From assembly GCF_900111395.1 (NCBI RefSeq), contig NZ_FOHV01000003.1, positions 15,862-79,861 of the forward strand: a stretch of DNA of 64,000 nt. The letters run 5' to 3'. Positions 48,056-58,260 of this stretch are shown here, piece by piece (position 1 is the stretch's first letter; every line of letters starts with the position of its first letter). A model generated the notes under the pieces. The model made no database searches. It was not told the origin of the DNA and saw only the letters and a program-made list of their open reading frames with translations. This DNA is from Thorsellia anophelis DSM 18579. GTDB lineage: Bacteria > Pseudomonadota > Gammaproteobacteria > Enterobacterales > Thorselliaceae. Position numbers and translations under genes: made by a program.

Positions 48056-49405
48056 TTACTCTAATAAACCCCATGCATTTAACCTTTCTTTAATCGCAAA
48101 AAAGCCAATATTGGGGTGCGTTAATATCTGAGTTGGCACACCTTTTTCAGCTAGAATATTTTCCAATTTAAGACATTGATTAGCTATCACGCGCAATTCG
48201 GTCCATAATTGTTCTGTATCGACTAAATCACTCAATAATGCCACAATTTTACCAAAATGGTAACGCCCACCTAGTTCACAAGATTTAGGCCATTTGATTG
48301 TTCTAACCACACCTTCAGGATCTGCCGCCATTGGCGCAAAGTCATAGATAGGGGCTAACGTTATCTCACCATGGTAGCGTATAAAAGCGGTGTTTCTAGC
48401 ATGATTATCACTATTACCAAATATAATATTTAAAAGATTTCGTTTGACCCACTCTATTACAAAAGCACTTTTATTGAATTTAAACTGCTGATTGACCACC
48501 ATATCACTATTTTCAATAATCGCTATCAGTGCTCTAATTGTTTCACTATGCTCTAAATAACTACCCTGCTCTTTGTTTAATACTGAATAAACTGATTCCA
48601 TAGCAAGACGTTCTAATTGACCTGATTGATTAAACCGGACATCAAATCTAGGTATCCAAAGTGAAGGATAGGCGATTCCTTCTTCTAACCGCATCTGATC
48701 AATATCAATCGTATTAAAACCAAATTCATGCAATACATGGTAGTAGTAATATTCCGCTCTTAAAATATTACAATCAATCTCAGTTCTTGCCCCTCTAGGA
48801 TATTTAACTAGGTAGTGCTTATCTTGATTAATACTATTATCCTGTAAGGTATCAATCCAAATTCCTTTTTCTTTTGAATGTCTTAGCAATAGCTTAGGTG
48901 CCTCTCCGCCCGCACCAGTTGCACCGCCCGCGATAGCCCCTCTATGCGCTGCATAATCCAAAAAATTACTGCCTCTATTAATGACTTCGTCAATGCTAAA
49001 ATATAGGTCATCCATAACCTCTTCTTTAGAAGGCACAGCTTCCTTTATCCGTAAATGCCCAATCGGTGCCATAGTTGCTTTTTTTAATAAGATATAATTC
49101 TTTTCAAAGTCGGATAGATCATGAATACCTAAATGTTTAATCTAAAATCGTCGACTTGCGCCATTGGGTATCAAATCATCTAAAAAAGATAAGCATCCAT
49201 GCGTACTAAAATTAAAAAATAAGGAGACTGGATAATTAATTGAAACAGCAAATTCATCGTCTCTGTCTAAATTAGTGAGTGCATATTCGCGTAGGTAACC
49301 TATAAAGACCTGTTCAAAATTGTGTTGTTCAGCATTTGAAAATTTTAGCAGTGCGACATCACGCCATGTATGATCTTGATACGCCTGAATCGTCAAATTT
49401 TCCAT
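48056..49405 (-). pseudogene. HipA-family kinase toxin interrupted by one amber codon
   Basis: Two open segments in a single frame, split only by TAG at 49142-49144 (context GASRRF-stop-IKHLG; HipA proteins usually have Trp here, so TGG to TAG fits). The N-terminal 87 residues include FFNFSTHGCLSFLDDLIP. The second part has the glycine-rich loop GGATGAGGEAPKLLLR, the catalytic GNSDNHARN and the metal-binding IYDFAPMAADP. Full length would be 449 residues. HipA kinases phosphorylate translation factors such as GltX. The ATG at 49072 could give a shorter protein that keeps all kinase motifs. Confidence 0.85.
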
Positions 49406-49694
49406 GTAAAACCTTTTAAAAAATTAATGCGTATAGTAAGTGATATTAAATGATAAAAACACAAATAATGAGTAATTAAAATATCATAACATTGCAATTA
49501 CTGTAATAAAATCTCTTTAATTACTCATTAAATATGAAACCAGCATTTGGTACCATGGATAATTGCAGCGAGTCGTCATGATCTAAAAATGAGAGAGATA
49601 TTGCTTCTATAAAAGATGGGGGGATTGAAACTTTATTTAGAGATATTAAAGATTATCAATTTGGTATTAATGCAGGATTTATAAAAGTTTCAAA

Positions 49695-49717
49695 CTCACC
49701 TTGCTTAGCAAGGTGAG
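49695..49717. terminator. Perfect 10-bp hairpin after lldP
   Basis: CTCACCTTGC and GCAAGGTGAG are perfect arms with a TTA loop, 14 bases beyond the lldP stop codon on the minus strand. Only a short, interrupted T-rich stretch follows. It shares its core with the hairpin at 12421-12446. The region 49430-49690 on its left holds no recognisable gene. Confidence 0.65.
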
Positions 49718-49730
49718 TTGTAGAACTCAA

Positions 49731-51368
49731 CTAGACTAGCATCCAGGTAAACACATAAGATTGCAAGAATGTTAATATACCAAAGAGCATGGCGAAAAAG
49801 AGACTATACTTTAATGTAAATCTGAAGAGTTCAGACTCGCGCCCAACTAATCCTGTTGCTGCGCAAGCAATAGAAATAGATTGAGGAGAAATCATTTTAC
49901 CTGAACCTCCTCCACTTGTATTTGCTGCATTCATTAAGACAGGATCAAGTCCTAATTGATTAGCAGTTGAAGCTTGTAATGCGCCAAAGAGTGCATTTGA
50001 TGTGGTATCGGAACCAGTTAAAAATACCCCCAACCATCCTAAGAAAGGTGAAAAGAATGGGAACATAAACCCAGTACTTGCAAGGACTAGTGCTAATGTT
50101 CCTGACATGCCAGAGTAATTCATAACAAAAGCAAATCCAAGCACCATTCCGATAGAAAGAATGGCAAATTTCAATTCCTGCAAGGTTTCTTTAAAAGCTT
50201 CAATCGCTTTAGGGAGCGTCACTCTTAAAATTAGCATAGATATTAAAGCAGAGATGAAAATGGCCGTTCCTGTTGCCCCAAGAGGGTTAAATTTAAAGGT
50301 TGCATCCATCACCTCTCTTGCTTGTACTATCGGCTCTACACGAAACACACTTTCATATAAAAAAGGGACATTAAAATTAAAATCAAATACCTTAGCGATA
50401 GATTTAAAGGTAGGCATTGTCCAAAGCGTTACCATCACTGTTAGTAATACAAAAGGTGACCAGGCATGAAATTGCTGAAATAGAGAATAACGAATATTGG
50501 TCTGTTCACTATTATTGTCAGCATTTTGTGCAGTTTCTGGCTTCATAATACGTTTTGGTTGCCAAAATCTAAAAAATATAGTGAGAGAAATTATCGTTGC
50601 AAAAGAAGCAGTAATATTAGGTAATTCTGGCCCAATGAAGTTTGCCGTAATAAATTGCGCACTACCAAACGCAACACCAGCAACGATAGCGGCAGGCCAA
50701 ACCTCTTTAATCCCTCTTAATCCATCTAATATAAAAACCAATAAAAATGGGACTAATAATGATAAAATAGGGAGTTGTCTTCCCGTCATAGCACCTATGT
50801 CAAATGCGTCTAAGCCTGTTACTTCACCAGCAACAATAATGGGTACACCAAGTGCACCATAAGCAACAGGTGCGGTATTTGCGATTAAGCATAAAGCCGC
50901 AGCATATAATGGCTTAAACCCTAACCCAACCAAAATCGCAGCACAAATAGCAACAGGTGTACCAAATCCTGCAGCACCTTCTAAAAAAGATCCAAAAGCA
51001 AAACTAATCAATAATACTTGTAAGCGTTGATCATTCGTAATAGCTAAAATAGATTGCCTAATAATCTCGAATTTACCGCTTTTCACTGAGAGTTTATACA
51101 AAAAGACTGTCGCAATTATTATCCATGAAATCGGCCATAAACCATAGCCAAATCCATATAATGCTGCACTGAATGCTTTTGCAACAGGCATATTAAATGC
51201 AATAACAGCGACAACAATCGATACCATCATTGTCAGTGCACCAGCAACATATCCTTTGAGCCTGAGTCCTGCTAGTGCGATGAAAAAAAAGACTATCGGT
51301 ATCAGCGCAACAAGAGCTGATAACCAAACACTTCCAAATGGAGTATAAACATGATCCCAAGTTTGCAT
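49731..51368 (-). CDS. lldP: L-lactate permease
   Basis: Inner-membrane lactate/proton symporter of the LctP family: 545 residues, about 12-14 hydrophobic segments. Conserved features are the head MQTWDHVYTPFGSVWLSAL, GSFLEGAAGFGTPVAICAAIL, TAPVAYGALGVPI and FLTGSDTTSNALFGALQ, followed by NTSGGGSGKMISPQSISIA. In E. coli lldP heads lldPRD; here neither lldR nor a lactate dehydrogenase gene adjoins, so it is solitary. It may take D- or L-lactate or glycolate. A palindrome upstream could be an operator. Confidence 0.94.
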   Translation of the reverse strand: MQTWDHVYTPFGSVWLSALVALIPIVFFFIALAGLRLKGYVAGALTMMVSIVVAVIAFNMPVAKAFSAALYGFGYGLWPISWIIIATVFLYKLSVKSGKFEIIRQSILAITNDQRLQVLLISFAFGSFLEGAAGFGTPVAICAAILVGLGFKPLYAAALCLIANTAPVAYGALGVPIIVAGEVTGLDAFDIGAMTGRQLPILSLLVPFLLVFILDGLRGIKEVWPAAIVAGVAFGSAQFITANFIGPELPNITASFATIISLTIFFRFWQPKRIMKPETAQNADNNSEQTNIRYSLFQQFHAWSPFVLLTVMVTLWTMPTFKSIAKVFDFNFNVPFLYESVFRVEPIVQAREVMDATFKFNPLGATGTAIFISALISMLILRVTLPKAIEAFKETLQELKFAILSIGMVLGFAFVMNYSGMSGTLALVLASTGFMFPFFSPFLGWLGVFLTGSDTTSNALFGALQASTANQLGLDPVLMNAANTSGGGSGKMISPQSISIACAATGLVGRESELFRFTLKYSLFFAMLFGILTFLQSYVFTWMLV

Positions 51369-51445
51369 TGCTATTTCCTTAATATGGTTTATTGGTATAA
51401 TTTAAAGTAGAATATAAAAGAAATAAAGTACTGCTATGTTAGATA

Positions 51446-51461
51446 ATACCAGTATTGGTAT
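51446..51461. promoter_or_regulatory. Possible operator upstream of lldP
   Basis: ATACCAGTATTGGTAT has perfect 6-bp inverted arms around GTAT, 77 bases before the lldP start. GntR/FadR-type lactate and pyruvate regulators bind TGGT/ACCA elements, though usually in the opposite arm order, so the regulator is open. Confidence 0.35.
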
Positions 51462-51687
51462 ATTATTTGAACCTAGCAACCTTATAATAGAATAATATGG
51501 TTCTAATTGTATCATACGGCTAGCTTAAATCTATTTACTGATTTTTATCAAACAATCGAGAAATAGTTTAAAATAATTAAATGCCTTATGCGTTAACCTA
51601 ACTTGCAGGCTCTTCAAAGGACTTATTATTACTTAAGTCAATGGTCTCTTACCTTGAACATCAACTTATTTAAAAGGAATGCTTTAC

Positions 51688-53007
51688 ATGGCTCACTCTC
51701 CACTAAAAAACATCCTCATTTTAGGCAACGGGGGCAGAGAACATGCTCTTGCATGGAAAATCGCCCAATCAAATGATATCCAAACTGTTTACGTAGCTCC
51801 AGGCAATGGTGGAACTGCTAACGAATATAAAATCACTAACGTTGCCATTAGTGCAACCGATATTGAATCATTAATCACGTTTGCAAAAGCCAATCACGTT
51901 GACTTAACTATTGTCGGCCCAGAAGCGCCGCTTGTGATTGGTGTAGTCGATGCCTTTAAAAAAGCAGGCCTTGCTATTTTCGGACCTACTCAAGCTGCAG
52001 CTCAATTAGAAGGTTCTAAAGCCTTTACTAAAGATTTCCTAGCTCGCCATCATATTCCAACGGCTAATTATGCCAATTTCACAGATAAAGACCAAGCAAT
52101 TGAGTATGTTAAAGCACAAGGTGCACCTATTGTGATTAAAGCAGATGGTCTTGCTGCAGGAAAAGGCGTTATCGTTGCCATGACACTAGAAGAAGCGATT
52201 GCTGCGATTGAAGATATGCTTTCGGGTAATAAATTTGGTGATGCAGGTAGCCGCGTTGTGATTGAAGAATTTTTAGATGGCGAAGAAGCTAGCTTTATCG
52301 TTATGGCTGATGGTGTTCATGTTTTACCTATGGCTACAAGTCAAGATCACAAACGAGTCTCAAACGGCGATACTGGTCCTAATACTGGAGGCATGGGTGC
52401 CTATTCCCCTGCGCCCGTTGTTACACAAACAATCCATGATAAAGTTATGAAAGAGATCATTTACCCAACAATCGAGGGTATGGCAAAAGAAGGGATGCCC
52501 TACACTGGCTTTTTATATGCTGGGCTAATGATTGACAAATCAGGGCAACCAAAAGTAATCGAATTTAATTGTCGTTTTGGTGATCCTGAAACACAACCTA
52601 TTATGATGCGTATGCAAGGCAACCTAGTTGAACTTTGCGAGCTTGCGATTAAAGGAGAGCTTGATAAAGGGACATGTGAATGGGATGAAAGAGCATCTGT
52701 CGGTGTCGTTATGGCATCAGAAGGCTACCCAGAGAATTATACAACTCATCACCCTATCTTGGGTTTGCCTGATTCAACTACTTCAGCAACTGAAGAGACA
52801 ACTAAAGTGTTTCATGCTGGAACACAATTATCTGACGGGAAAATCGTTACTTCTGGTGGTCGTGTGCTGTGTGTAACAGCGCTTGGTAACACAGTTAGTG
52901 AAGCCCAAAAAGCAGCATATGCCGTTTTAAAAGGAATCACCTGGCAAGGCGCCTTTTATCGCACCGATATTGCTTATCGTGCAATTGAAAGAGAACAAAA
53001 TCACTAA
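51688..53007 (+). CDS. purD: Phosphoribosylamine-glycine ligase
   Basis: Second step of purine synthesis, ATP-grasp ligation of glycine to phosphoribosylamine. The 439-residue protein has ILGNGGREHALAWKIA, GPEAPLVIGVVDAF, VIKADGLAAGKGVIVA, TGPNTGGMGAYSPAP and the metal site EFNCRFGDPETQ. The second ATG (MAHSPL) is chosen because AAGGA sits nine bases before it. purH, its usual partner, is absent. An IS200/IS605 trace follows. Confidence 0.96.
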   Translation: MAHSPLKNILILGNGGREHALAWKIAQSNDIQTVYVAPGNGGTANEYKITNVAISATDIESLITFAKANHVDLTIVGPEAPLVIGVVDAFKKAGLAIFGPTQAAAQLEGSKAFTKDFLARHHIPTANYANFTDKDQAIEYVKAQGAPIVIKADGLAAGKGVIVAMTLEEAIAAIEDMLSGNKFGDAGSRVVIEEFLDGEEASFIVMADGVHVLPMATSQDHKRVSNGDTGPNTGGMGAYSPAPVVTQTIHDKVMKEIIYPTIEGMAKEGMPYTGFLYAGLMIDKSGQPKVIEFNCRFGDPETQPIMMRMQGNLVELCELAIKGELDKGTCEWDERASVGVVMASEGYPENYTTHHPILGLPDSTTSATEETTKVFHAGTQLSDGKIVTSGGRVLCVTALGNTVSEAQKAAYAVLKGITWQGAFYRTDIAYRAIEREQNH

Positions 53008-53030
53008 GCAAACAAGCACTCTTAAAAAAA

Positions 53031-53100
53031 TGTCCGTAAACCCTGCCTAATCAGGCGGGGAGATAAGGGCGCTAATTTGGGGTTTCTTGCGATTGAACAT
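53031..53100 (-). mobile_element. IS200/IS605-type right-end remnant
   Basis: These 70 bases align with 28925-28994 (AAGGGCGC, TTTCTTGCGATTG and flanking bases), the tnpA 3' end and right-end hairpin of the element next to the giant secreted-protein gene. A hairpin (CCCTGCC, GGCGGGG arms) is kept with compensatory differences. The coding part has a stop and is only about 15 codons, so only the element's end survives. Confidence 0.7.
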
Positions 53101-53208
53101 TGAGTTCAACTTTATTCTGTTCATCAAGTTAATGAAATCATGATAAATTAACTTAATGAATAGTCAATCAAGCGATTACTTGTTCTCTATTAGACTGGAA
53201 AATATGAT

Positions 53209-53805
53209 ATGTTTACCCTCCCCTCTCCACTTTTGCTTGCATCTACTTCAAAATATAGACAGTTATTACTGTCAAAAATAATTCCCTCATTTCAATGCGG
53301 TGCGCCAGATATTGATGAGACGCCGAGATTAAATGAATTACCTACGCAATTAGTGGAGCGATTAGCACTTGCAAAAGCAAAAACATTGAGTGAAGCATAC
53401 CCAAATCACTTAATTATAGGATGCGACCAAGTTTGTGTGTTGGATAATCAAATTACTGGTAAGCCTTATACACGTGAAAATGCAATCACTCAATTAACAA
53501 AGGCAAGTGGTCAATCTGTCGTATTTTATACTGGACTAGCACTGTATGCTCCCTATTCGGATAAGCATTTAATCAGTGTGGAAACTTATACAGTACACTT
53601 TAGAGAGTTGAGTCGACAAGAAATTATTCGATATGTTGAATTAGATTCCCCTCTTTTGTGTGCTGGTAGTTTCAAATGCGAAGGATTAGGCATTACCTTA
53701 TTTAACCGTCTAGAAGGTAATGACCCTAATGCCTTAATTGGACTGCCACTTATTAGCTTATCAAATATGTTAAGAGAGGCTGAAATAGGTTATTTTGCTC
53801 CATAA
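53209..53805 (+). CDS. yceF: Maf-family nucleotide pyrophosphatase YceF
   Basis: A 198-residue Maf/Ham1-like house-cleaning enzyme. [34 protein letters not shown]...TGKPYT and [29 protein letters not shown] match the YceF (7-methyl-GTP pyrophosphatase) subgroup rather than YhdE. Its last 16 bases overlap the 3' end of metE on the opposite strand. It is solitary; in E. coli yceF lies beside rluC. Confidence 0.9.
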   Translation: MFTLPSPLLLASTSKYRQLLLSKIIPSFQCGAPDIDETPRLNELPTQLVERLALAKAKTLSEAYPNHLIIGCDQVCVLDNQITGKPYTRENAITQLTKASGQSVVFYTGLALYAPYSDKHLISVETYTVHFRELSRQEIIRYVELDSPLLCAGSFKCEGLGITLFNRLEGNDPNALIGLPLISLSNMLREAEIGYFAP

Positions 53806-56106
53806 GTTTCTCGTAATGTTTTGGCTGCTAAAACCATATTATTAAGAGCAAGAATCACTTCTGGCCATTTTCTGGTTTTTAATCCACAATCAGGATTAAC
53901 CCAAAGGCGTTCTTTATCAATATACTGAATCGCTTTTTCTAACCGTTCAACCAACATTGGTACACTTGGAATCGCAGGACTATGGATATCATATAGCCCT
54001 GGCCCAACTTCATTAGGATAGGCATATTGGCAAAAACTTTCTAACAATGACATATTTGACCTTGCCGTTTCAATAGTAATTACATCGGCATCCATTTGGA
54101 TAATCGCCTGCATAATATCACTAAATTCTGAATAACACATATGAGTATGAATTTGCGTTTCATCTTTCACACCATTAGCACTAATCCCGAAACACTCAAT
54201 AGCCCATTTTAAATAGTCAGCCCATTGAGATTGTCGCAAGGGTAATCCCTCTCTTAAGGCCGCTTCATCTATTTGAATGATACTTATACCTGATTTTTCC
54301 AATGCAAGTACTTCTTGGCGAATCGCCAGAGCAATTTGCTGACAAGTCACTTCTCTAGGTTGATCATCCCTCACAAATGACCAATTTAGTATCGTAACAG
54401 GGCCCGTTAACATTCCTTTGACAGGTTTATTCGTTAACGATTGCGCAAATTTAGCCCACTCCACTGTTATCGGATGTTGTCGCTTTATATCACCGAATAT
54501 AATTGGCGGCTTAACACATCTTGAACCATAAGATTGAACCCATCCAAATTGGGTAAACGCAAATCCAGAGAGCTGTTCTGCAAAATATTCAACCATATCA
54601 TTACGCTCTGGCTCACCATGAACTAAAACATCAATTCCCAATTCTAATTGTTCTTTAATGGCTTTTGCAATTTCAACATGCATTAATTGCCTGTATTTAT
54701 CTTCATCGATTTCACCGAGTTTCCATTCTTTGCGGATTTTTCGAATGGTATCAGTTTGTGGGAATGATCCAATTGTCGTAGTTGGAAATAATGGTAAATT
54801 AATTCCTTTTTTTATGAATGAATCTTGTTGAATTAGTTTGCGGCTCTCATAAGTTGAATTTCGTTTGCTCATTTCACCCGTTATATACTTCAATGTTTGC
54901 TGAACATCTAATGCATGGATTAAATCAGAATTTTTACGATTTTCTATATCATTCTGATTCAAAACAAGCTCTTCAGCTATTGCTTCACGCCCATGTTCTA
55001 ATCCTTTTTTTAAAATGGAGAGCTCTGCAATTTTTTGAACGGCAAATGAAAGAGAACTTTTAACTTCATCAATGAGTTGTTTTTCAAGTTCTAAGTCAAC
55101 GGGCACATGGAGCAATGAACACGAAGGTGCTAGCCAAAGATGTTCTCCCCTAGTTTGATAAATAGGCTCTAGAATTTCTAATGCAGCCTTGAGATCCGTT
55201 TTCCAAATATTTCGTCCATCAATTATGCCAATTGATAGTACTTTTTCACAAGGCCATAAACCATCAATCGTTTGAACTTCCTCAAGACCACGCACGGCAT
55301 CTATGTGCAATCCTTGCACAGGTAGCGTGACTACCCACTCTAAATTTTCTTCTAATTTACCAAAATAAGTAGTTAATAGTATACTCACACCTTTTGAAGA
55401 TAATTTTTGGTAAGTATCTATGAAAGCAGCTTTCCAATCAGGTGAAATATCCATAACTAAGATAGGTTCATCAATTTGGACCCAGTCAACCTCTTTTTCT
55501 TTTAATAAATCAAATAACTGTAGATAGCATACCATCAATTTTATCTAATACCTGACTTAACCATAAATAGGTTAAAGGTCCTATCAGAGTTACTTTTTTT
55601 CCTTGTTTAAGGGGGCACTCAATGTCATTAGTTTCATCGATTTGAGCGAGTAACTTTAAGGGGTTAAGCGTAAACGTTGATTTACTAGAAAGTTCAGGCA
55701 CAATGTAATGATAATTAGTGTCAAACCACTTTCGCATTTGTCCTGCTTCGATACATCCACATTCTTCATGCAATTCCTGATTATCACCACTTATTTTTCC
55801 TCGTGCTAATAAAAAATACGCGTCAATTTCTGATAAATTTATTAGTGATTTTGCAAATTTAGCTCCGCGACTATTAAAATTACCAAATAAAAAAGTAGCA
55901 TCCAGAACTTGATCGTATAAAGAAAAATCTCCAATAGTTGTAAAATCGAGAGAATCCTGTAGCTCCCAATTTGTTTTGCGTAACCCTTTGCTCACGTGTA
56001 AAAGAGCGGCTTGTGTTATTTTTCCTTGCCAATAATGCTCAAGTGCAATTTTTAATTCTCGTTTACTACCAATTCTTGGAAAACCAAGACTATGAATTTT
56101 GACCAT
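53790..56106 (-). pseudogene. metE: Cobalamin-independent methionine synthase, frameshifted
   Basis: MetE transfers methyl from methyltetrahydrofolate to homocysteine. The start at MVKIHSLGFPRIG has a strong AAGGAGG site. The N-terminal part runs to about 55540 ([17 protein letters not shown]), then the frame changes and [21 protein letters not shown] continues. About ten residues seem missing compared with E. coli MetE, so an indel of some 30 bases that is not a multiple of three is likely. The C-terminal catalytic half is intact: THMC, ETARSN and [11 protein letters not shown] supply the zinc ligands, and [10 protein letters not shown] and [12 protein letters not shown] are conserved. Either the gene is dead or the assembly is wrong here. 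Confidence 0.88.
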
Positions 56107-56290
56107 ACCGCCTCCTTGCAATCGAATTAAATGCCTGTGTGCACCTGAATGATATGCATTGTCATGATAGGTTAAATTGCCCATCATCCAAGCTCCTTGG
56201 ATTGATGTGGCTTGTTGCCTTAAATTATCTTTTTGGCAACTGGCTGAATCAAATAGACCACTTTTGATTATATATATGATATATAAAGAT
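56107..56290 (-). other. Long structured metE leader
   Basis: The 5' region before metE contains an ATCCAAG-GAG-CTTGGAT hairpin (complement near 56184-56205), and CAATTTAA and ATTCGATTG segments near its end that could pair weakly. I could not match it to a SAM or cobalamin riboswitch. Its length (about 200 bases to the MetR-like sites) suggests post-transcriptional control. Confidence 0.3.
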
Positions 56291-56296
56291 AAAAAA

Positions 56297-56330
56297 TGGC
56301 AATTTTTCATTATTTGATGAGTATATTTCA
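56297..56330. promoter_or_regulatory. Tandem MetR-like binding sites
   Basis: TGGCAATTTTTCA (56297-56309) and TGAGTATATTTCA (56318-56330) match the MetR pattern TGAAnnnnnTTCA at about 11 and 12 of 13 positions. Their centres are 21 bp apart, two helical turns. They lie between the divergent metE and metR genes. Confidence 0.55.
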
Positions 56331-56506
56331 TCAATAAACTCGTTAAAATTTGTCATAATACGCATGCTTTAATATTGAAGTTAGATTTTATTCGGGTACC
56401 AAAAGATTTAATGCAATTTATAGGTAAACCTATAATATTGTTTAATTACCCAACTTAATCGCTTTGTTATAAGTTTCACGCTTTGCAATGACTAGGATAG
56501 AAAAGT

Positions 56507-57391
56507 ATGATAGAACGGATGCACTTACGTATTTTACGTGAAATTGAAAGGCAAGGTTCATTAACCGCGGCCGCAGAAAGTTTGCACCTCACCCAATCTG
56601 CTCTTAGCCACACCATAAAAAGATTAGAACAACAAATTGGAATCAGTATATGGGTGAAAGAAGGTAGAAAACTTAAATTAACTGCTGCAGGTGAAATGCT
56701 ATTAACTCAATCAAAACGGTTACTCCCTCAATTAGAACGTATAGATGAATCTTTGACACAATTTGCGACGGGTAAACAAGGAGTGCTTAGAATTGGGCTT
56801 GAATGCCATCCTTGTTTTGAATGGTTAATGAAAATTATTCATCCATTTTTGATTGCTTGGCAAGATGTCGACATCGATGTGAATCATGCAGCTCAATTTG
56901 CTGGATTAAACGCATTACTTAGACATGAAATAGATTTATTAGTTACCCCAGATCCGATTAAGCGACCTTCGCTCAATTTTGAACCTATCAAACATTATGA
57001 ACAGAAGCTTTTTATGCATAAAGATAATCCTCTTGCACAGAAGGAATTTATTGAACCAATTGATTTAACAGGGCAGACTCTTTTTACTTATCCTGTGGGA
57101 ATTGAACGATTAGATGTATTTACTCAATTTCTCATCCCAGCACACTGTTTCCCTAAAAGGCATAAAACACTTGAAGCGACCGAAATGATTATACAAATGA
57201 TTCAGGCTAACAGAGGGGTAAGCGCATTTCCATCTTGGCTAGAAGAATGGATGGGAACTGATAAATCCATCGTTAGCAGGAGGCTCGGTATTAAGGGAAT
57301 TATAAAAACAATTTATATCGGCATTCGAGAGGAAGATAATATGCATCCTTATATCAGTGCTTTTATTCGTACTGCATTAGCCTCAAATTAA
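56507..57391 (+). CDS. metR: LysR-type regulator MetR
   Basis: Homocysteine-responsive activator of metE. The 294-residue LysR protein starts MIERMHLRILREIERQGSLT, with the helix-turn-helix AAESLHLTQSALSHTIKRLE and a LysR substrate-binding domain (LRIGLECHPCFEWLM is the MetR-type start of it). It is divergent from metE with two MetR-like sites between, as in E. coli. It looks intact even though metE is broken. Confidence 0.93.
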   Translation: MIERMHLRILREIERQGSLTAAAESLHLTQSALSHTIKRLEQQIGISIWVKEGRKLKLTAAGEMLLTQSKRLLPQLERIDESLTQFATGKQGVLRIGLECHPCFEWLMKIIHPFLIAWQDVDIDVNHAAQFAGLNALLRHEIDLLVTPDPIKRPSLNFEPIKHYEQKLFMHKDNPLAQKEFIEPIDLTGQTLFTYPVGIERLDVFTQFLIPAHCFPKRHKTLEATEMIIQMIQANRGVSAFPSWLEEWMGTDKSIVSRRLGIKGIIKTIYIGIREEDNMHPYISAFIRTALASN

Positions 57392-57672
57392 CCTGAAGCA
57401 TTTGTTATTATGTAAAAACAAAAATCAAATAGAAAAGTTATTTAATTTAAATTTTGATTAACAGCTAAGAATATTAGGCAATGAATTAGCAAGTTGTCTT
57501 TATGTAAACTTTTGCATATAATGAAGTTGCTTTTAACTTACATTTACAAGAAAAAAGCTCAAAAGGATACGTACAAAAATGCTCTTTAAAAACCGGAACT
57601 TTTGTAAATTGAAAAATCAGATAAATGGGCTTCGCAAACCCTTATGGCAGAAGGGTCTACAAGGCTTAGCTA
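57392..57672 (+). other. Possible CRISPR leader
   Basis: An AT-rich stretch before the repeats, with ATGCTCTTTAAAAACCGG near 57580, a motif like those in gammaproteobacterial leaders (CTCTTTAACAATTTGG), and a GGGCTTCGCAAACCC hairpin near 57627. No gene is seen. Confidence 0.35.
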
Positions 57673-57845
57673 ATCTGAATACTTCCCTGACTATTAAGGG
57701 ATTAAGACGCAATTGCCGAACCATTTTCATACGTTCCAATATCTGAATACTTTCCTGACTGTTAAGGGATTAAGACTGCTTTGTATCGCCTGCAATCCTA
57801 ACCCAATTCATCTGAATGCTTTTCTAACACTAAACGTATTGATGC
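57673..57845 (+). CRISPR. Minimal CRISPR relic, 36-bp repeats, two spacers
   Basis: Repeat 1 (57673-57708) and repeat 2 (57741-57776) are 36 bp and differ at two positions. They begin ATCTGAATACTT and end TTAAGGGATTAAGAC, with a TCCCT/AGGGA stem in the first. Repeat 3 (57810-57845) is clearly degenerate, as is usual at the leader-distal end. Spacers are 32 bp (57709-57740) and 33 bp (57777-57809) and unrelated to each other. No cas gene is in the window, so the array is orphan or degraded. Confidence 0.68.
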
Positions 57846-58260
57846 TTCAATCATTTGTTATACATGACAAATAGTTGAGACAAACAAAGAGTAGGTTAGT
57901 TTTATTATCGTATTAACCTTTGTGCTAGTGAATAAATACAATTTACAATAACCAATATGCCTACGCATGCTTAGAGCACTCAAGGAATTTGATTGTATTC
58001 TTAACTAAAAGAGATTATTGGAATTCTAAGTAATCAGTATGACCTGCCTATCAAAAAGCAAAAGTATAGAAGACTATAGAAGACTAGTGTGGCAGCTAGG
58101 ATGTTTTAATCAAAATCGATTAATTTTAGCACTAACAGCATTCCAAAGAATTGCGGTATGAATAACTTGTTAGTGCGAGATAAATTATGGACAAAATGCA
58201 AAAGAGGTTTGACATTTATCGGATTCTTAAGTGATTTTGTCTTTATACAAGGAAAAATTA
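57846..58260. other. Gene-free stretch
   Basis: About 415 bases between the CRISPR relic and the DUF1543 gene. I see no further repeat copies, no cas-like ORF and no RNA gene. Confidence 0.4.

Noticed and set aside
49142-49144. Genome-wide amber recoding (TAG as sense) to explain the fic and hipA stops
   Set aside because: TAG ends apparently normal genes here (lldP, the 146-residue protein), so TAG works as a stop.
49560-49690. Open plus-strand segment (RDIASIKDGGIETLFRDIKD) before the lldP hairpin
   Set aside because: No start codon in frame and no family match; too short to call a gene.
53126-53154. AAGTTAAT/ATTAACTT inverted repeat upstream of yceF
   Set aside because: Eight-bp arms with a 13-base loop in AT-rich DNA are expected by chance; nothing links it to a function.
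56107-56290. SAM or cobalamin riboswitch upstream of metE
   Set aside because: The conserved core sequences of those riboswitches are not visible; only simple hairpins are seen.
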